Notes: generated from the sequence alone by a model not told the origin. A DNA stretch of 7,752 nucleotides from CAZRDB01 sp964598695 (GCA_964598695.1 CAZRDB010000220.1:1-7752); one strand, 5' to 3'. Positions 1 through 7,196 are shown, counted from the first letter of the stretch. Program-made: numbers and translations.

Positions 1-1543
1 ACTCCGCCGCCAGCTCCAAGCGGAACCGGGTTAACCCGAGGCAGTGCGGGTACCCCCGCTCGTCGGTGAGGTAGATCAGCGGCCCCATGAAGTCGTTCCA
101 GGCGCCCATGAAGGTGAAGATGGCGACCGCCGCCAGGGCGGGCTTGATCAGCGGCAGGATGATGCGCCAGTAGATCCCGAAGTAGCTGCAGCCATCGATC
201 TTCGCCGCGTCTTCGATGTCCTTCGGGATCGACTTCATGAACTGGCGCAGCATGAAGATGAAGAAGGCCGAGCCCAGGAACGACGGCGCCCAGAGCGGCA
301 TCAGGGTGTTGTACCAGCCGAGCCAGCGGAAGACGAGGAACTGCGGGACCATGGTCACCTGCGCCGGCAGCATCATCGTGGCGAGCAGCAGCCCGAAGAG
401 CACGTCGCGGCCGGGGAAGTTGAGTCGGGCAAACCCGTACGCCACGAAGGAGCACGAGAACAGGGCGCCGAGGATCCCCAGAACGACGATCGTGACCGTG
501 TTCCGCAGGTAGCGCCAGAAGTCGATGTACCGCATCGAGTCGCCGTAGGCGCGGGTGAACTTGCGGAACGTGGCTGCCGCGGGGGACCGCTTGGTCACCG
601 TGAGACTCACGAGAGCGGCGCCCGCCGGAGCGGTGCCCTCGCCGACACGCGCGAGGTTGGTGTAGTCCTTCTCCTTGCGGAATCCGGCCTCCGAGGCGGG
701 CAGCCGCCAGGTCACCTCCTGCGTCAGCTCGTCGGCGAGCGGGAAGTCCTCCGCCGAGCGGTAGAGCCCCTGCGGCGTGTTGACCTCGATGCGGAGCGAG
801 TGCCAGGACTTGTCGCCCGTGAGCGGGACGCGGATCCCGGAGAGCTGGTTGGCCATCTCGGGCATCGGACACTCGACGGTGTACGTGGCCTGGTTCTCGG
901 ACGACAGGTCGTACCGCAGCAGGACGCCCTTCGACTCCTCCGTCGGCTCAACCGAGGCCGTGCCGCCGCTCGCACGGTAGGCGAGCGAACCGCGCAGTGG
1001 GTAGGAGAGCTGCGAGAGATCCTCCAGGCTGGCCTCGCGGACCACCAGACCGCGGAAGACGTTGCGGTGGACCTTCTTCACGAGTTCGGCGTTCACGCGG
1101 GCTCGGAGTCGCTCGGCGATCTCGTCGGTGCTCCCCGCCCACTGGTCCTCAGGGAGCCCGGCCGCGGCCTCGACGAACAGCCCGCGCGCGAGCAGCTCCG
1201 GGCCGCCGTCGAGCGCCTCGATCTCCTCGCTCAGGATGGCGTCGGCCTCGCGGGCGGCGCGCGAGAGGGCGCTGAGCACGGCCGAGCCCTCGGTGACCTC
1301 GGCGGGCACCGGCTTGTCCTCGGGCATCTTGAGCTTGTCGTAGTACGCGTCGGTGACGTAGGGCGACACGGTCACCTTGCGGGGGGCGCTTGGCACCCAC
1401 TTCGGGGGGGAGACGAAGATCTCGGTGCGGTCCTTCATGCTGGTGGTGACGAGCCAGTAGAACGGCAGCGAGAAGACGGCGCATCCGGCGAGGAGCACGG
1501 TATGGAGAAGCAGTTGACGGAGCCAGCGACGGCGGTCGGTCAT
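1..1543 (-). CDS. MalG-like carbohydrate ABC transporter permease with large extracytoplasmic insertion (3' end cut off)
   Basis: Inner-membrane permease subunit of a sugar importer (MalG/AraQ-type, binding-protein-dependent transport family). The ATG at 1543 starts a frame open to the window edge (514 residues; probably about 50 missing). TM1 is residues 10-32, followed by the family-typical stretch TSMKDRTEIFVSPPKW. The permease core resumes near residue 341 (FWRYLRNTVTIVV), with further helices at about 348-370, 379-401, 415-435 and 464-486. The EAA loop that docks the ATPase is at 444-468 (EDAAKIDG...ILPLIKP), and the C-terminal signature LGLTRF is at 502-507. Ordinary members are about 280-300 residues; the excess is residues 53-330, which the topology places outside the cytoplasm. 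Its first half looks helical and acidic, and its second half (about 205-320) looks beta-rich. An AGAGGA ribosome site lies 8 bases before the start, and the gene follows the fused binding-protein/permease gene by 19 bases, so they form one operon. Permease identity is firm; the role of the insert is unknown. Confidence 0.5.
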   Translation of the reverse strand, partial: MTDRRRWLRQLLLHTVLLAGCAVFSLPFYWLVTTSMKDRTEIFVSPPKWVPSAPRKVTVSPYVTDAYYDKLKMPEDKPVPAEVTEGSAVLSALSRAAREADAILSEEIEALDGGPELLARGLFVEAAAGLPEDQWAGSTDEIAERLRARVNAELVKKVHRNVFRGLVVREASLEDLSQLSYPLRGSLAYRASGGTASVEPTEESKGVLLRYDLSSENQATYTVECPMPEMANQLSGIRVPLTGDKSWHSLRIEVNTPQGLYRSAEDFPLADELTQEVTWRLPASEAGFRKEKDYTNLARVGEGTAPAGAALVSLTVTKRSPAAATFRKFTRAYGDSMRYIDFWRYLRNTVTIVVLGILGALFSCSFVAYGFARLNFPGRDVLFGLLLATMMLPAQVTMVPQFLVFRWLGWYNTLMPLWAPSFLGSAFFIFMLRQFMKSIPKDIEDAAKIDGCSYFGIYWRIILPLIKPALAAVAIFTFMGAWNDFMGPLIYLTDERGYPHCLGLTRFRLELAAE

Positions 1544-1551
1544 CGGTTCGG

Positions 1552-1557
1552 TCCTCT
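1552..1557 (-). promoter_or_regulatory. Ribosome binding site of the MalG-like gene
   Basis: On the minus strand AGAGGA lies 8 bases upstream of the ATG at 1543, inside the 19-base gap after the previous stop codon. It fixes the start of the MalG-like permease and supports translation from a shared transcript. Confidence 0.5.
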
Positions 1558-1562
1558 TTCGC

Positions 1563-3986
1563 CTAGTCTGACTCGTAGTAGACCCAGCGCTTCGCCAGGC
1601 GAAGCTGGATGAGGGTCAGCGCCAGGATGACCACGAACAGGAACCACGCCTGCGCCGAGGCGAAGCCCATCTCGAAGTACCGGAACGCCTTGTTGAACAG
1701 GAGGTAGACGTAGAAGAGGGTCGAGTCGACCGGCCCTCCCTGGGTCATGATGTACGACTGCTCGAAGATCTGCAGGGAGCCGATCACGCCCATGATCAGG
1801 TTGAAGAAGATGTACGGCGTAAGCTGGGGCAGCGTGACGTGGCGGAACCGATGGTACACGCTCGCGCCGTCGACGGTGGCGGCGTCGTACAGGTGCTGGG
1901 GCACCCCCTGGAGGCCGGCGAGCCAGATGATCATGCCACTGCCCGCGCCCCACAGCCCCATGATGATCATGGCGGTCTTGGCGCCGAACAGCAGTGAAGG
2001 GTCGGCGAGCCACTTGGGGTTGAAGGGTTTGGCGCCGACGACTTTGAGCACAGGGTTCACCCCCATGTCGAGCAGGGCGTTGAGCAGCCCGTTCTGGGGG
2101 TTGAAGATCCAGATCCACAGGATCGCGCTCGCGACGCTCGGGACGATCGCCGGGAGGTAGTAGACCGTGCGGTAGACGCTCATGCCGCCCACCTTGGAGT
2201 TGAGCAGCATCGCGATCGCGAGGCCAACCACCATCCCCAACGGCACGCCGATCATCATGAACAGGGTGTTGCCGAACGACTTCCAGAAGGTCGGCTCGCC
2301 CCCGAGGAGCATCGTCTGGTAGTTCTCGAGCCCCACCCACCGGGCGGGGTGGAGCACGTCGTAGCGGCAGAAGCTGAAGATGATCGACGCGACGATGGGC
2401 CCGGCCGTGAAGACGAGGAAGCCGAGGAGCCAGGGGCTGATGAACGAGTAGCCCGCCAGGGTCTCGCGCCCGAGCTTGCCGCGCAGGGAGATCGCGCCGC
2501 GCCGGACAAGGACCCCGAGCGAGACCAACCCGCAGAGTGCGATCCCGATCCAGGGGATCCACCAGTTGACCGGCGGCCCCTCGGCTCCGCCGTACAGGCG
2601 GTCGAGTTGGCCCTGGACGGCGTGTGAGCCCGTCGTGAGCGCCTGCTCGGGACTCATCTGGTGTCGTGTGGCGCGCTCCCAGGCCCGCACGTGCTCGTCC
2701 CAGAGGAGCTGGCCCACGGCGCAGACCGGGCGGAACCGCGAGCGGTCCATCAGGTCCATGAACAGCCGGTAGTGGCCGGCGAGGCTGGGGGGGAGGTCTT
2801 TGTTGCTCGCGACGTAGCGCCCGTACAGCTCCTGGTTGACATCGCGCCGGGCCGTCATGTTCGGCACGTACGGCTTGCCGCGCGAGAGGTAGTAGCGGGA
2901 GAGCACCTCGGCGTCCATCAACCAGGCATCGCGCGAGGTCATCCACTCGATGAACCGGAAGCTGAGGTCGGGGTCGCGCGCGCCACGGGGGATCGCCCAG
3001 GCGAAGCCGCCCGACCAGGTGATCGGCTCCTGGCCCTCCGGGACCGGCGCGGGCGCGACGCCGTAGTTGAGGTTCGGCGCATACTCCGCGATGCTCGAGA
3101 GCACCCAGTTGCCGTCGATCTTCATGGCAACCTTGCCCACGTAGAACGGGTCGCGCTCCGAGCCCTCGAACGACTGCGCGAACGCGTCGACCTGCAGCGC
3201 GCCGGGCCGCTCGGCGCTCCCGCGGCCGACGGCGTCGTAGACATCGACCATGAACTGCAGCGCCTCGACGATCGGCGGGTCGTTGAGCGTGCACTGGCGC
3301 GAGTCGGGGGTCATGAACTCGCCGCCGTTCTGCCAGCCGTACAGGTACAGCCACGAGTTGCCGTAGTTGGGGATGAAACCGGCGCGCGTCAGGTTGTCGT
3401 GACCGTCGTACTCGGAGAGCCGCACCGCGTAGTCCTGCAGCTCCTGCCAGGTCGCGGGCGGCTTGGCCTCGCCCTTCTCATCGACCAGCCCCGCGCGCGA
3501 GAGGATGTCCTTGTTGTAGTACAGCGCCCGGTCGTCGGTCCCGATCGGCACGGCGTAGAGCTTGCCGTCGTACTGGGCCTCGGCCCAGCAGGCGGGGTAG
3601 AAGTTCTCCTCGCGGATCTCCCGGGCGCCCTCGACGTACCGATCGAGGGGCAGGAACGCGTCGCGCGCCGCCCACTGGCCGACGGCGAAGCGGTCCTGGT
3701 AGACCACGTCGGGCACGCTGCCGCCGGCGATCGCGCACATCAGGCGCTGGGGATCCATGTTGTTGACGATGATCGAGGCGGTGACGCGCACGCCGGTCTG
3801 CCGCTCGAACTCGTGGAGCCGCGCCTTGGTGCCGGGGTCGAGGCCGGAGGTCCAGACGACCAGCTCCGGGCGTTTCGACTGCTGCGCCGAGGCGGGGCCG
3901 GCGGGCAGGAGCGTGAGGAGCGCACAGCCGAGGAGCGCGAGCGCGGTCACGGAGAGAGGTTTCGGGGGTGGCATTCGGGTATCCAT
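1563..3986 (-). CDS. Fused extracellular solute-binding protein and MalF-like sugar ABC permease
   Basis: One 807-residue chain combining the sugar receptor and one membrane subunit of an ABC importer, functions normally encoded by separate genes of about 420-450 and 290-300 residues. Domains in order: signal peptide, residues 1-34 (hydrophobic core 12-29, probable cleavage ASA|QQ); family 1 solute-binding domain, about 39-465 (ELVVWTSGLDPGTKARLHEF at its start, then KLYAVPIGTDDRALYYNKD, and GKVAMKIDGNWVLSS later); an extra membrane helix, about 474-494 (NWWIPWIGIALCG...VLV) followed by RR; then a six-helix permease, about 510-807, starting AGYSFISPWLLGF, with the EAA loop at 699-722 (LYDAATVDGASVYHRF...LPQL). 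The extra helix keeps the receptor outside and the permease N-terminus inside, so the topology is consistent. ATG 3986 is chosen; GTG 3989 or ATG 3974 are possible because no strong ribosome site decides it. It is first in a leftward operon. The substrate is not readable from sequence. Confidence 0.5.
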   Translation of the reverse strand: MDTRMPPPKPLSVTALALLGCALLTLLPAGPASAQQSKRPELVVWTSGLDPGTKARLHEFERQTGVRVTASIIVNNMDPQRLMCAIAGGSVPDVVYQDRFAVGQWAARDAFLPLDRYVEGAREIREENFYPACWAEAQYDGKLYAVPIGTDDRALYYNKDILSRAGLVDEKGEAKPPATWQELQDYAVRLSEYDGHDNLTRAGFIPNYGNSWLYLYGWQNGGEFMTPDSRQCTLNDPPIVEALQFMVDVYDAVGRGSAERPGALQVDAFAQSFEGSERDPFYVGKVAMKIDGNWVLSSIAEYAPNLNYGVAPAPVPEGQEPITWSGGFAWAIPRGARDPDLSFRFIEWMTSRDAWLMDAEVLSRYYLSRGKPYVPNMTARRDVNQELYGRYVASNKDLPPSLAGHYRLFMDLMDRSRFRPVCAVGQLLWDEHVRAWERATRHQMSPEQALTTGSHAVQGQLDRLYGGAEGPPVNWWIPWIGIALCGLVSLGVLVRRGAISLRGKLGRETLAGYSFISPWLLGFLVFTAGPIVASIIFSFCRYDVLHPARWVGLENYQTMLLGGEPTFWKSFGNTLFMMIGVPLGMVVGLAIAMLLNSKVGGMSVYRTVYYLPAIVPSVASAILWIWIFNPQNGLLNALLDMGVNPVLKVVGAKPFNPKWLADPSLLFGAKTAMIIMGLWGAGSGMIIWLAGLQGVPQHLYDAATVDGASVYHRFRHVTLPQLTPYIFFNLIMGVIGSLQIFEQSYIMTQGGPVDSTLFYVYLLFNKAFRYFEMGFASAQAWFLFVVILALTLIQLRLAKRWVYYESD

Positions 3987-4051
3987 CACCCATCAGCATT
4001 CGGCGGAACGTCGCGGAGCCCTGCGAGACGCGCCGAGGAGGATGGTGGAGG
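3987..4051. promoter_or_regulatory. Divergent intergenic region between transporter operon and beta-helix enzyme gene
   Basis: Only 65 bases separate the start of the leftward transporter gene from that of the rightward enzyme gene, so both promoters must sit here or reach into the opposite gene. No convincing -35/-10 pair was seen on either strand. An imperfect inverted repeat, CGTCGCG (4009-4015) and CGAGACG (4024-4030), matches at 6 of 7 arm positions around an 8-base spacer. It is a weak candidate operator. Co-regulation of the two genes is inferred from layout only. Confidence 0.5.
4035..4041 (+). promoter_or_regulatory. Ribosome binding site of the beta-helix enzyme gene
   Basis: GAGGAGG lies 10 bases upstream of the ATG at 4052. 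It supports that start over the upstream in-frame ATG at 3968, which would overlap the transporter gene and bury the signal peptide. A second GGAGG directly abuts the ATG (4047-4051) and is too close to act as the usual site. Confidence 0.5.
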
Positions 4052-5878
4052 ATGAGAGTCGAGTTCGCGATGGCCGGCCTCCTGGCCGTGACAGGGGCTG
4101 CCTCCGCGGCGCCGATCTCGCTGCGGGCGGCGGAACACGGCGTAGCGGCCGACACCGGAGCCGACGTGGGCGATGCGCTCCGGGAGCTGCTCCGGCAGGC
4201 AGGCGCGGCCGGCCCGGGCTCCGAGCTGGTACTCGAGGCCGGCGTCTACCGCATCGGCAGTGAGGGGGTCGCTTCGGGCGCCTTGTCGCTCACCCATGCC
4301 GAACAGGTCACGCTGCGCGGAGCCGGCCCGGCCACGCGGCTCGTCTTCACCAACCCCCACAGCGGCGGCGTCTACCTCCACGGTTGCGCGGGCTGTACGG
4401 TTCGCGATCTCTCGATCGACTGGGATCCGGTGCCGTTCACGCAGGGCGCCGTGGTCGCGGTCTCGGCCGAGGCGGGCACGTTCGACCTCGCCCTGGCGGA
4501 GGGCTATCCCCCGCTCGATGCCGGCCCGTTCGCCGAGCTGCGCACCGGGGGCGGGAGTTGGGGCCTGATCTTCGATCCCGTGGAGCGGCGCCTCAAGGCC
4601 GGCGTCTCCGACCACCTGTTCCTCGAGACCTGGGAGCCGCTCGAGGGGACAACGTGGCGACTGCGGGCGCGGCCGGCCGAGGCCTCGAAGCTCGCTCGCA
4701 TGGCCCCGGGCGACCGATTCGTCGTTCTGGCGCGGGTGGGGCCGGGCGGCGCGGTCGGCATGGTCGGCTGTCGGGAGTGCCTCGTGGAAGGCGTGACGAT
4801 CCACGCGGCGCCGGGCTTGGCGATGGCGCTGCTCGCCTGCGACGCGGTCACGGTCCGCAACTGCGGCATCCGCTACATCGAGGGGGAGGATCGGCTCCTG
4901 ACGACGGACGGCGACGGCGTACACGTCCAGCAGAACCTCCGTGGCCCAACGATCGAGGGCTGCCTGTTCGAGGGGATGGCCGACGACGGGGTCAACCTCT
5001 ACTCGATCCCGAGCGTGGTTGCCGGCGCGCCCGCCCCGGACGCGCTGCTGGTGCGGGGTGGCGGGGCTATCGAGGCCGGCGATACGCTCCAGGTCTTCGA
5101 CTCCGTGATGGGGGCGCTCCGGGCCGAGTTGCACGCGACGGCCGTCGAGGACCGGGGCGACGGTCTTCGACTCGTGAGCCTCGATGCCGCCGTGGAGGGC
5201 GTGCGCGTGGGCACCGACCACCGAGACTCGGACACGATCTTCAACCTCACGCGGTGCGGCGCCGGCTACGTCGTGCGCGGGAACACCTTCCGCGACCACC
5301 GGAGGCACGGGATCTACGCCAAGGCGATCGACGGGCTGATCGAGGGCAACAGGATCGAGCGCGCTGCCGGGCTGGGGATCGTCCTCTCGAACGAGGCCGG
5401 CTGGCCCGAGGGCGCGCTCCCCCGCAACGTGGACATCCGCGACAACACGATCGTGGCCGTCGGCTACGGGCAGGGCTACGGCGATGCGCCCAACGGCGCG
5501 GCGATCCAGCTCAACACCACCGGCTGCGGGGGCGGACAGGGCCGGGGCGTGCGGGAGATCCGCATCACCGGAAACCACGTCATCGACCCGCCGGGCGCGG
5601 CACTGTCGATCGCGGGCTCGCGCGACGTGGCGGTCTCGGGCTTGACCGTGCGCTTCTCCGGGTTGGTCCGGCCGCAGCGCGCGTGCGGGGCCGTGGTGAT
5701 CGTGAACGCCGAGGGTGTGGTGCTCGAGGGCCTCTCCGTCGAGTCGCGCTGGCCCGAGACCACCTGTTGCGTCGAGATCGCCGAGAGCGTGAGTCCGGGC
5801 GAGGCGGGCGTACGGATGGCGCCGCCCACGGTACTGGGAGACGCGAACCTGGCAGTGCTGGCCGACCGGCGCCGCTAG
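4052..5878 (+). CDS. Secreted right-handed beta-helix glycosidase, GH110-like (alpha-1,3-galactosidase family)
   Basis: A 608-residue exported protein. The signal peptide is residues 1-19 (MRVEFAMAGLLAVTGAASA, cleavage ASA|AP); no lipobox is present. The rest shows short beta-helix rungs: LTHAEQVTLRGAG, GCTVRDLSIDWDPVPFTQG (about 114-132), LVEGVTIHAAPGLAMALLAC, then a long run near 405-475 (GYVVRGNTFRDHRRHGIYAK, GLIEGNRIERAAGLGIVLSN, NVDIRDNTIVAVGYG). The order of elements fits GH110: a Ser-Ile-Asp-Trp segment, a DGVH motif with D288 and H291, and a DD pair (D311, D312) 23-24 residues later, followed by a GDTLQVF segment. From memory, GH110 enzymes use three aspartates with this spacing, acting by inversion on terminal alpha-1,3-galactose. 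Length also fits (about 600). The divergent sugar transporter next door suggests it supplies that importer. A general beta-helix protein or polysaccharide lyase is the main alternative; the fold is far surer than the substrate. The stop shares CTAG with the facing gene. Confidence 0.5.
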   Translation: MRVEFAMAGLLAVTGAASAAPISLRAAEHGVAADTGADVGDALRELLRQAGAAGPGSELVLEAGVYRIGSEGVASGALSLTHAEQVTLRGAGPATRLVFTNPHSGGVYLHGCAGCTVRDLSIDWDPVPFTQGAVVAVSAEAGTFDLALAEGYPPLDAGPFAELRTGGGSWGLIFDPVERRLKAGVSDHLFLETWEPLEGTTWRLRARPAEASKLARMAPGDRFVVLARVGPGGAVGMVGCRECLVEGVTIHAAPGLAMALLACDAVTVRNCGIRYIEGEDRLLTTDGDGVHVQQNLRGPTIEGCLFEGMADDGVNLYSIPSVVAGAPAPDALLVRGGGAIEAGDTLQVFDSVMGALRAELHATAVEDRGDGLRLVSLDAAVEGVRVGTDHRDSDTIFNLTRCGAGYVVRGNTFRDHRRHGIYAKAIDGLIEGNRIERAAGLGIVLSNEAGWPEGALPRNVDIRDNTIVAVGYGQGYGDAPNGAAIQLNTTGCGGGQGRGVREIRITGNHVIDPPGAALSIAGSRDVAVSGLTVRFSGLVRPQRACGAVVIVNAEGVVLEGLSVESRWPETTCCVEIAESVSPGEAGVRMAPPTVLGDANLAVLADRRR

Positions 5879-7184
5879 CCCCAGCCCGCCGAGCGGAGCG
5901 TGAGGTACTGGTTCACGGCCTCGATGGTGAGGCTCTGCGGCGGCGCGTCCATCACGACGACTCCCTGGTGCCGGAGCTGCGCGAGCGCGACCGCGCGCTC
6001 GTGGAGCACCTGCTCGGCCACGGCCCGCTCGTAGACCTCGCCGACGCCCGTGAGCGGGCGCGTGGCGGCCTCCTCGAGCCCCTGATCGCGGATGGTAATG
6101 GCGAGCGGCAGGTGCGAAGGGGCGAGCGCCCCCACATGGGCGAGCAGCTGGGAGCTGGAGTCGGCGTCGATCAGGTCGGTGAACAGCATTGTGAGGCAGC
6201 GCTTGCGGTGGCGACTCTTGAACAGCGAGAAGGCGGCCGCGAAGTCCGGCTCGACCAGCTCGGGATGCACGTCGTAGAGGCCGTCGAGGAACCGCTGGAT
6301 CTGGTCCTTGCCGTGGGCGGGTGGGATGAAGAGCGTGGGCTCGCCGGCGAAGACGAGGAGCCCGACCCGGTCCTTGCGCTCGACCGCCACCGACGCGACC
6401 ATCACGGCCGCGTTGATCGCGTGGTCCAGCTTCGACAGTCCCCCGGCGACCGGGGCCATCATGCGTCCGGCGTCGACGAGGATCATCAGGTCCTTGGAGC
6501 GCTCTTCCTCGTAGTTGCGGACGATCATCCGGCGGGAGCGCGCGGTTGCCTTCCAGTCGATTCGGCGTGTGTCGTCACCGGGCACGTACTCCCGCAGGCT
6601 CTCGAACTCGTCGGCACGCTGGGTGACCCGCCGGCGCTGGGCCCCCTCACGCCGGATGTGCATCCGTGCCTCGAGCAGGTAGCGGGAGTAGTCGGCGTAC
6701 CGGGGGTAGACGCGGCCGACGGTCGCGGCGGCCACGCGTTTCTGGCGCAGCACCAGGCCCAGCGGGCCCGACCACCGTTGGTTGTGGCCCCCTAAGGCCA
6801 CGTCGCCCCGCGCGCGGGGGTTTCGGCGGAACTGGGCCGGCCGGGCCGGCCGCGGGCCACGACGACGCGGACGGTCTCGGGCTCGGGCGCCAACGCGAGC
6901 GGCGCCTCGTCCAGCACCTGGACCCGAACCGGAAGGCCTCCGGTCGTGGTGACCTCGAGCGGGACGGCGTTCGCGGCGCCCACGTACAGGCGCTCGGGCA
7001 GGGCGCGAGCGGCGGAGAGGTCGCGGGGCCGCACGCTCCAGGCGAGGTCGAGGGCCGCGCACAACAGGCACAGCCCGAGGAGGATCCAGACGTGCGCGGG
7101 CGGCAGGCCCAGGAGGGCCATCGCGCCGCCGGCAACGCCCGCGAGGGTCACCAACATCCCCAGACGCACAGTCGGGAGGATCAA
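5875..7184 (-). pseudogene. DUF58 family protein (vWA-like), frame broken by a -1 shift
   Basis: DUF58 proteins are membrane-anchored, vWA-related proteins usually paired with MoxR ATPases; their molecular role is poorly defined. The TTG at 7184 has GGAGG 7 bases upstream. The first frame (7184-6792, 130 codons before TAG) gives two membrane helices (about 10-27 and 31-49) and the start of the conserved N-terminal domain (RALPERLYVGAANAVPLEV...VRVQVLDEAPLAL). The remaining signatures are in the -1 frame, ending at 5875: FRRNPRARGDVALGG, RWSGPLGLVLRQ, EFESLREYVPGDDTRRIDWK, ATARSRRMIVRNYEEER, ILVDAGRMM (a degenerate metal-site position), VGLLVFAGE and LFTDLIDADSSSQLL. Joined at the shift the product would be about 436 residues, a normal family length, so only one base appears lost. 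The break lies in a GC-only tandem repeat at 6834-6851. Both parts are otherwise intact, so a sequencing or assembly error is as likely as a true mutation. It follows the MoxR gene by 25 bases in one operon. Confidence 0.5.
6834..6851. repeat. 9-base tandem repeat (GGGCCGGCC x2) at the DUF58 frame break
   Basis: GGGCCGGCC occurs twice head to tail at 6834-6842 and 6843-6851, followed by GCGGGCC to 6858. The tract is pure G/C and contains self-complementary GGCCGGCC units. It is prone to polymerase slippage and base-calling errors, and the DUF58 reading frame changes here. Confidence 0.5.
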
Positions 7185-7191
7185 CCTGTAG

Positions 7192-7196
7192 CCTCC
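7192..7196 (-). promoter_or_regulatory. Ribosome binding site setting a TTG start for the DUF58 gene
   Basis: On the minus strand GGAGG stands 7 bases before the TTG at 7182-7184. It favours this start over the in-frame GTG at 7169 or ATG at 7157; the ATG would trim the N-terminus to just before the first membrane helix. It lies in the 25-base gap after the MoxR stop, as expected for a co-transcribed pair. Confidence 0.5.

Noticed and set aside
44..1612. A 522-codon rightward open frame
   Set aside because: It is antisense to the MalG-like permease, with Arg/Glu/Gly/His-rich composition and no recognisable domain.
1540..3354. A 604-codon leftward open frame
   Set aside because: It overlaps the fused binding-protein/permease in another frame and has low-complexity Arg/Pro/Ala composition; the real frame carries all the domain motifs.
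3917..3935. Possible lipoprotein cleavage site (LLGC) in the binding-protein leader
   Set aside because: Hydrophobic residues continue well past the cysteine, and a good signal peptidase I site (ASA|QQ) lies downstream.
3968..4051. Upstream in-frame ATG for the beta-helix enzyme
   Set aside because: It lies inside the opposing gene, would place 28 non-signal-like residues ahead of the signal peptide, and lacks the ribosome site seen before 4052.
2661..4055. A 464-codon rightward open frame
   Set aside because: It is antisense to the binding-protein domain, which has clear family signatures on the other strand.
3986..5578. A 530-codon leftward open frame
   Set aside because: It is antisense to the beta-helix enzyme; no domain, signal or ribosome site supports it.
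4384..6795. An 803-codon rightward open frame spanning the beta-helix gene and the DUF58 region
   Set aside because: It is a shadow frame of high-GC coding DNA: rich in Arg, Gly, Pro and His with no family motif, and it overlaps two recognisable genes.
6834..6858. Programmed -1 ribosomal frameshifting to join the DUF58 halves
   Set aside because: There is no classic slippery heptamer of the A/T-rich type, and the tract is a GC repeat typical of sequencing error or mutation; DUF58 genes are not known to need recoding.
6858..7071. N-terminal extension of the downstream DUF58 frame starting near 7071
   Set aside because: The extension is Arg/Pro-rich and unlike DUF58, while the alternate frame over the same bases encodes the proper membrane helices and N-terminal domain; the true start is the TTG at 7184.
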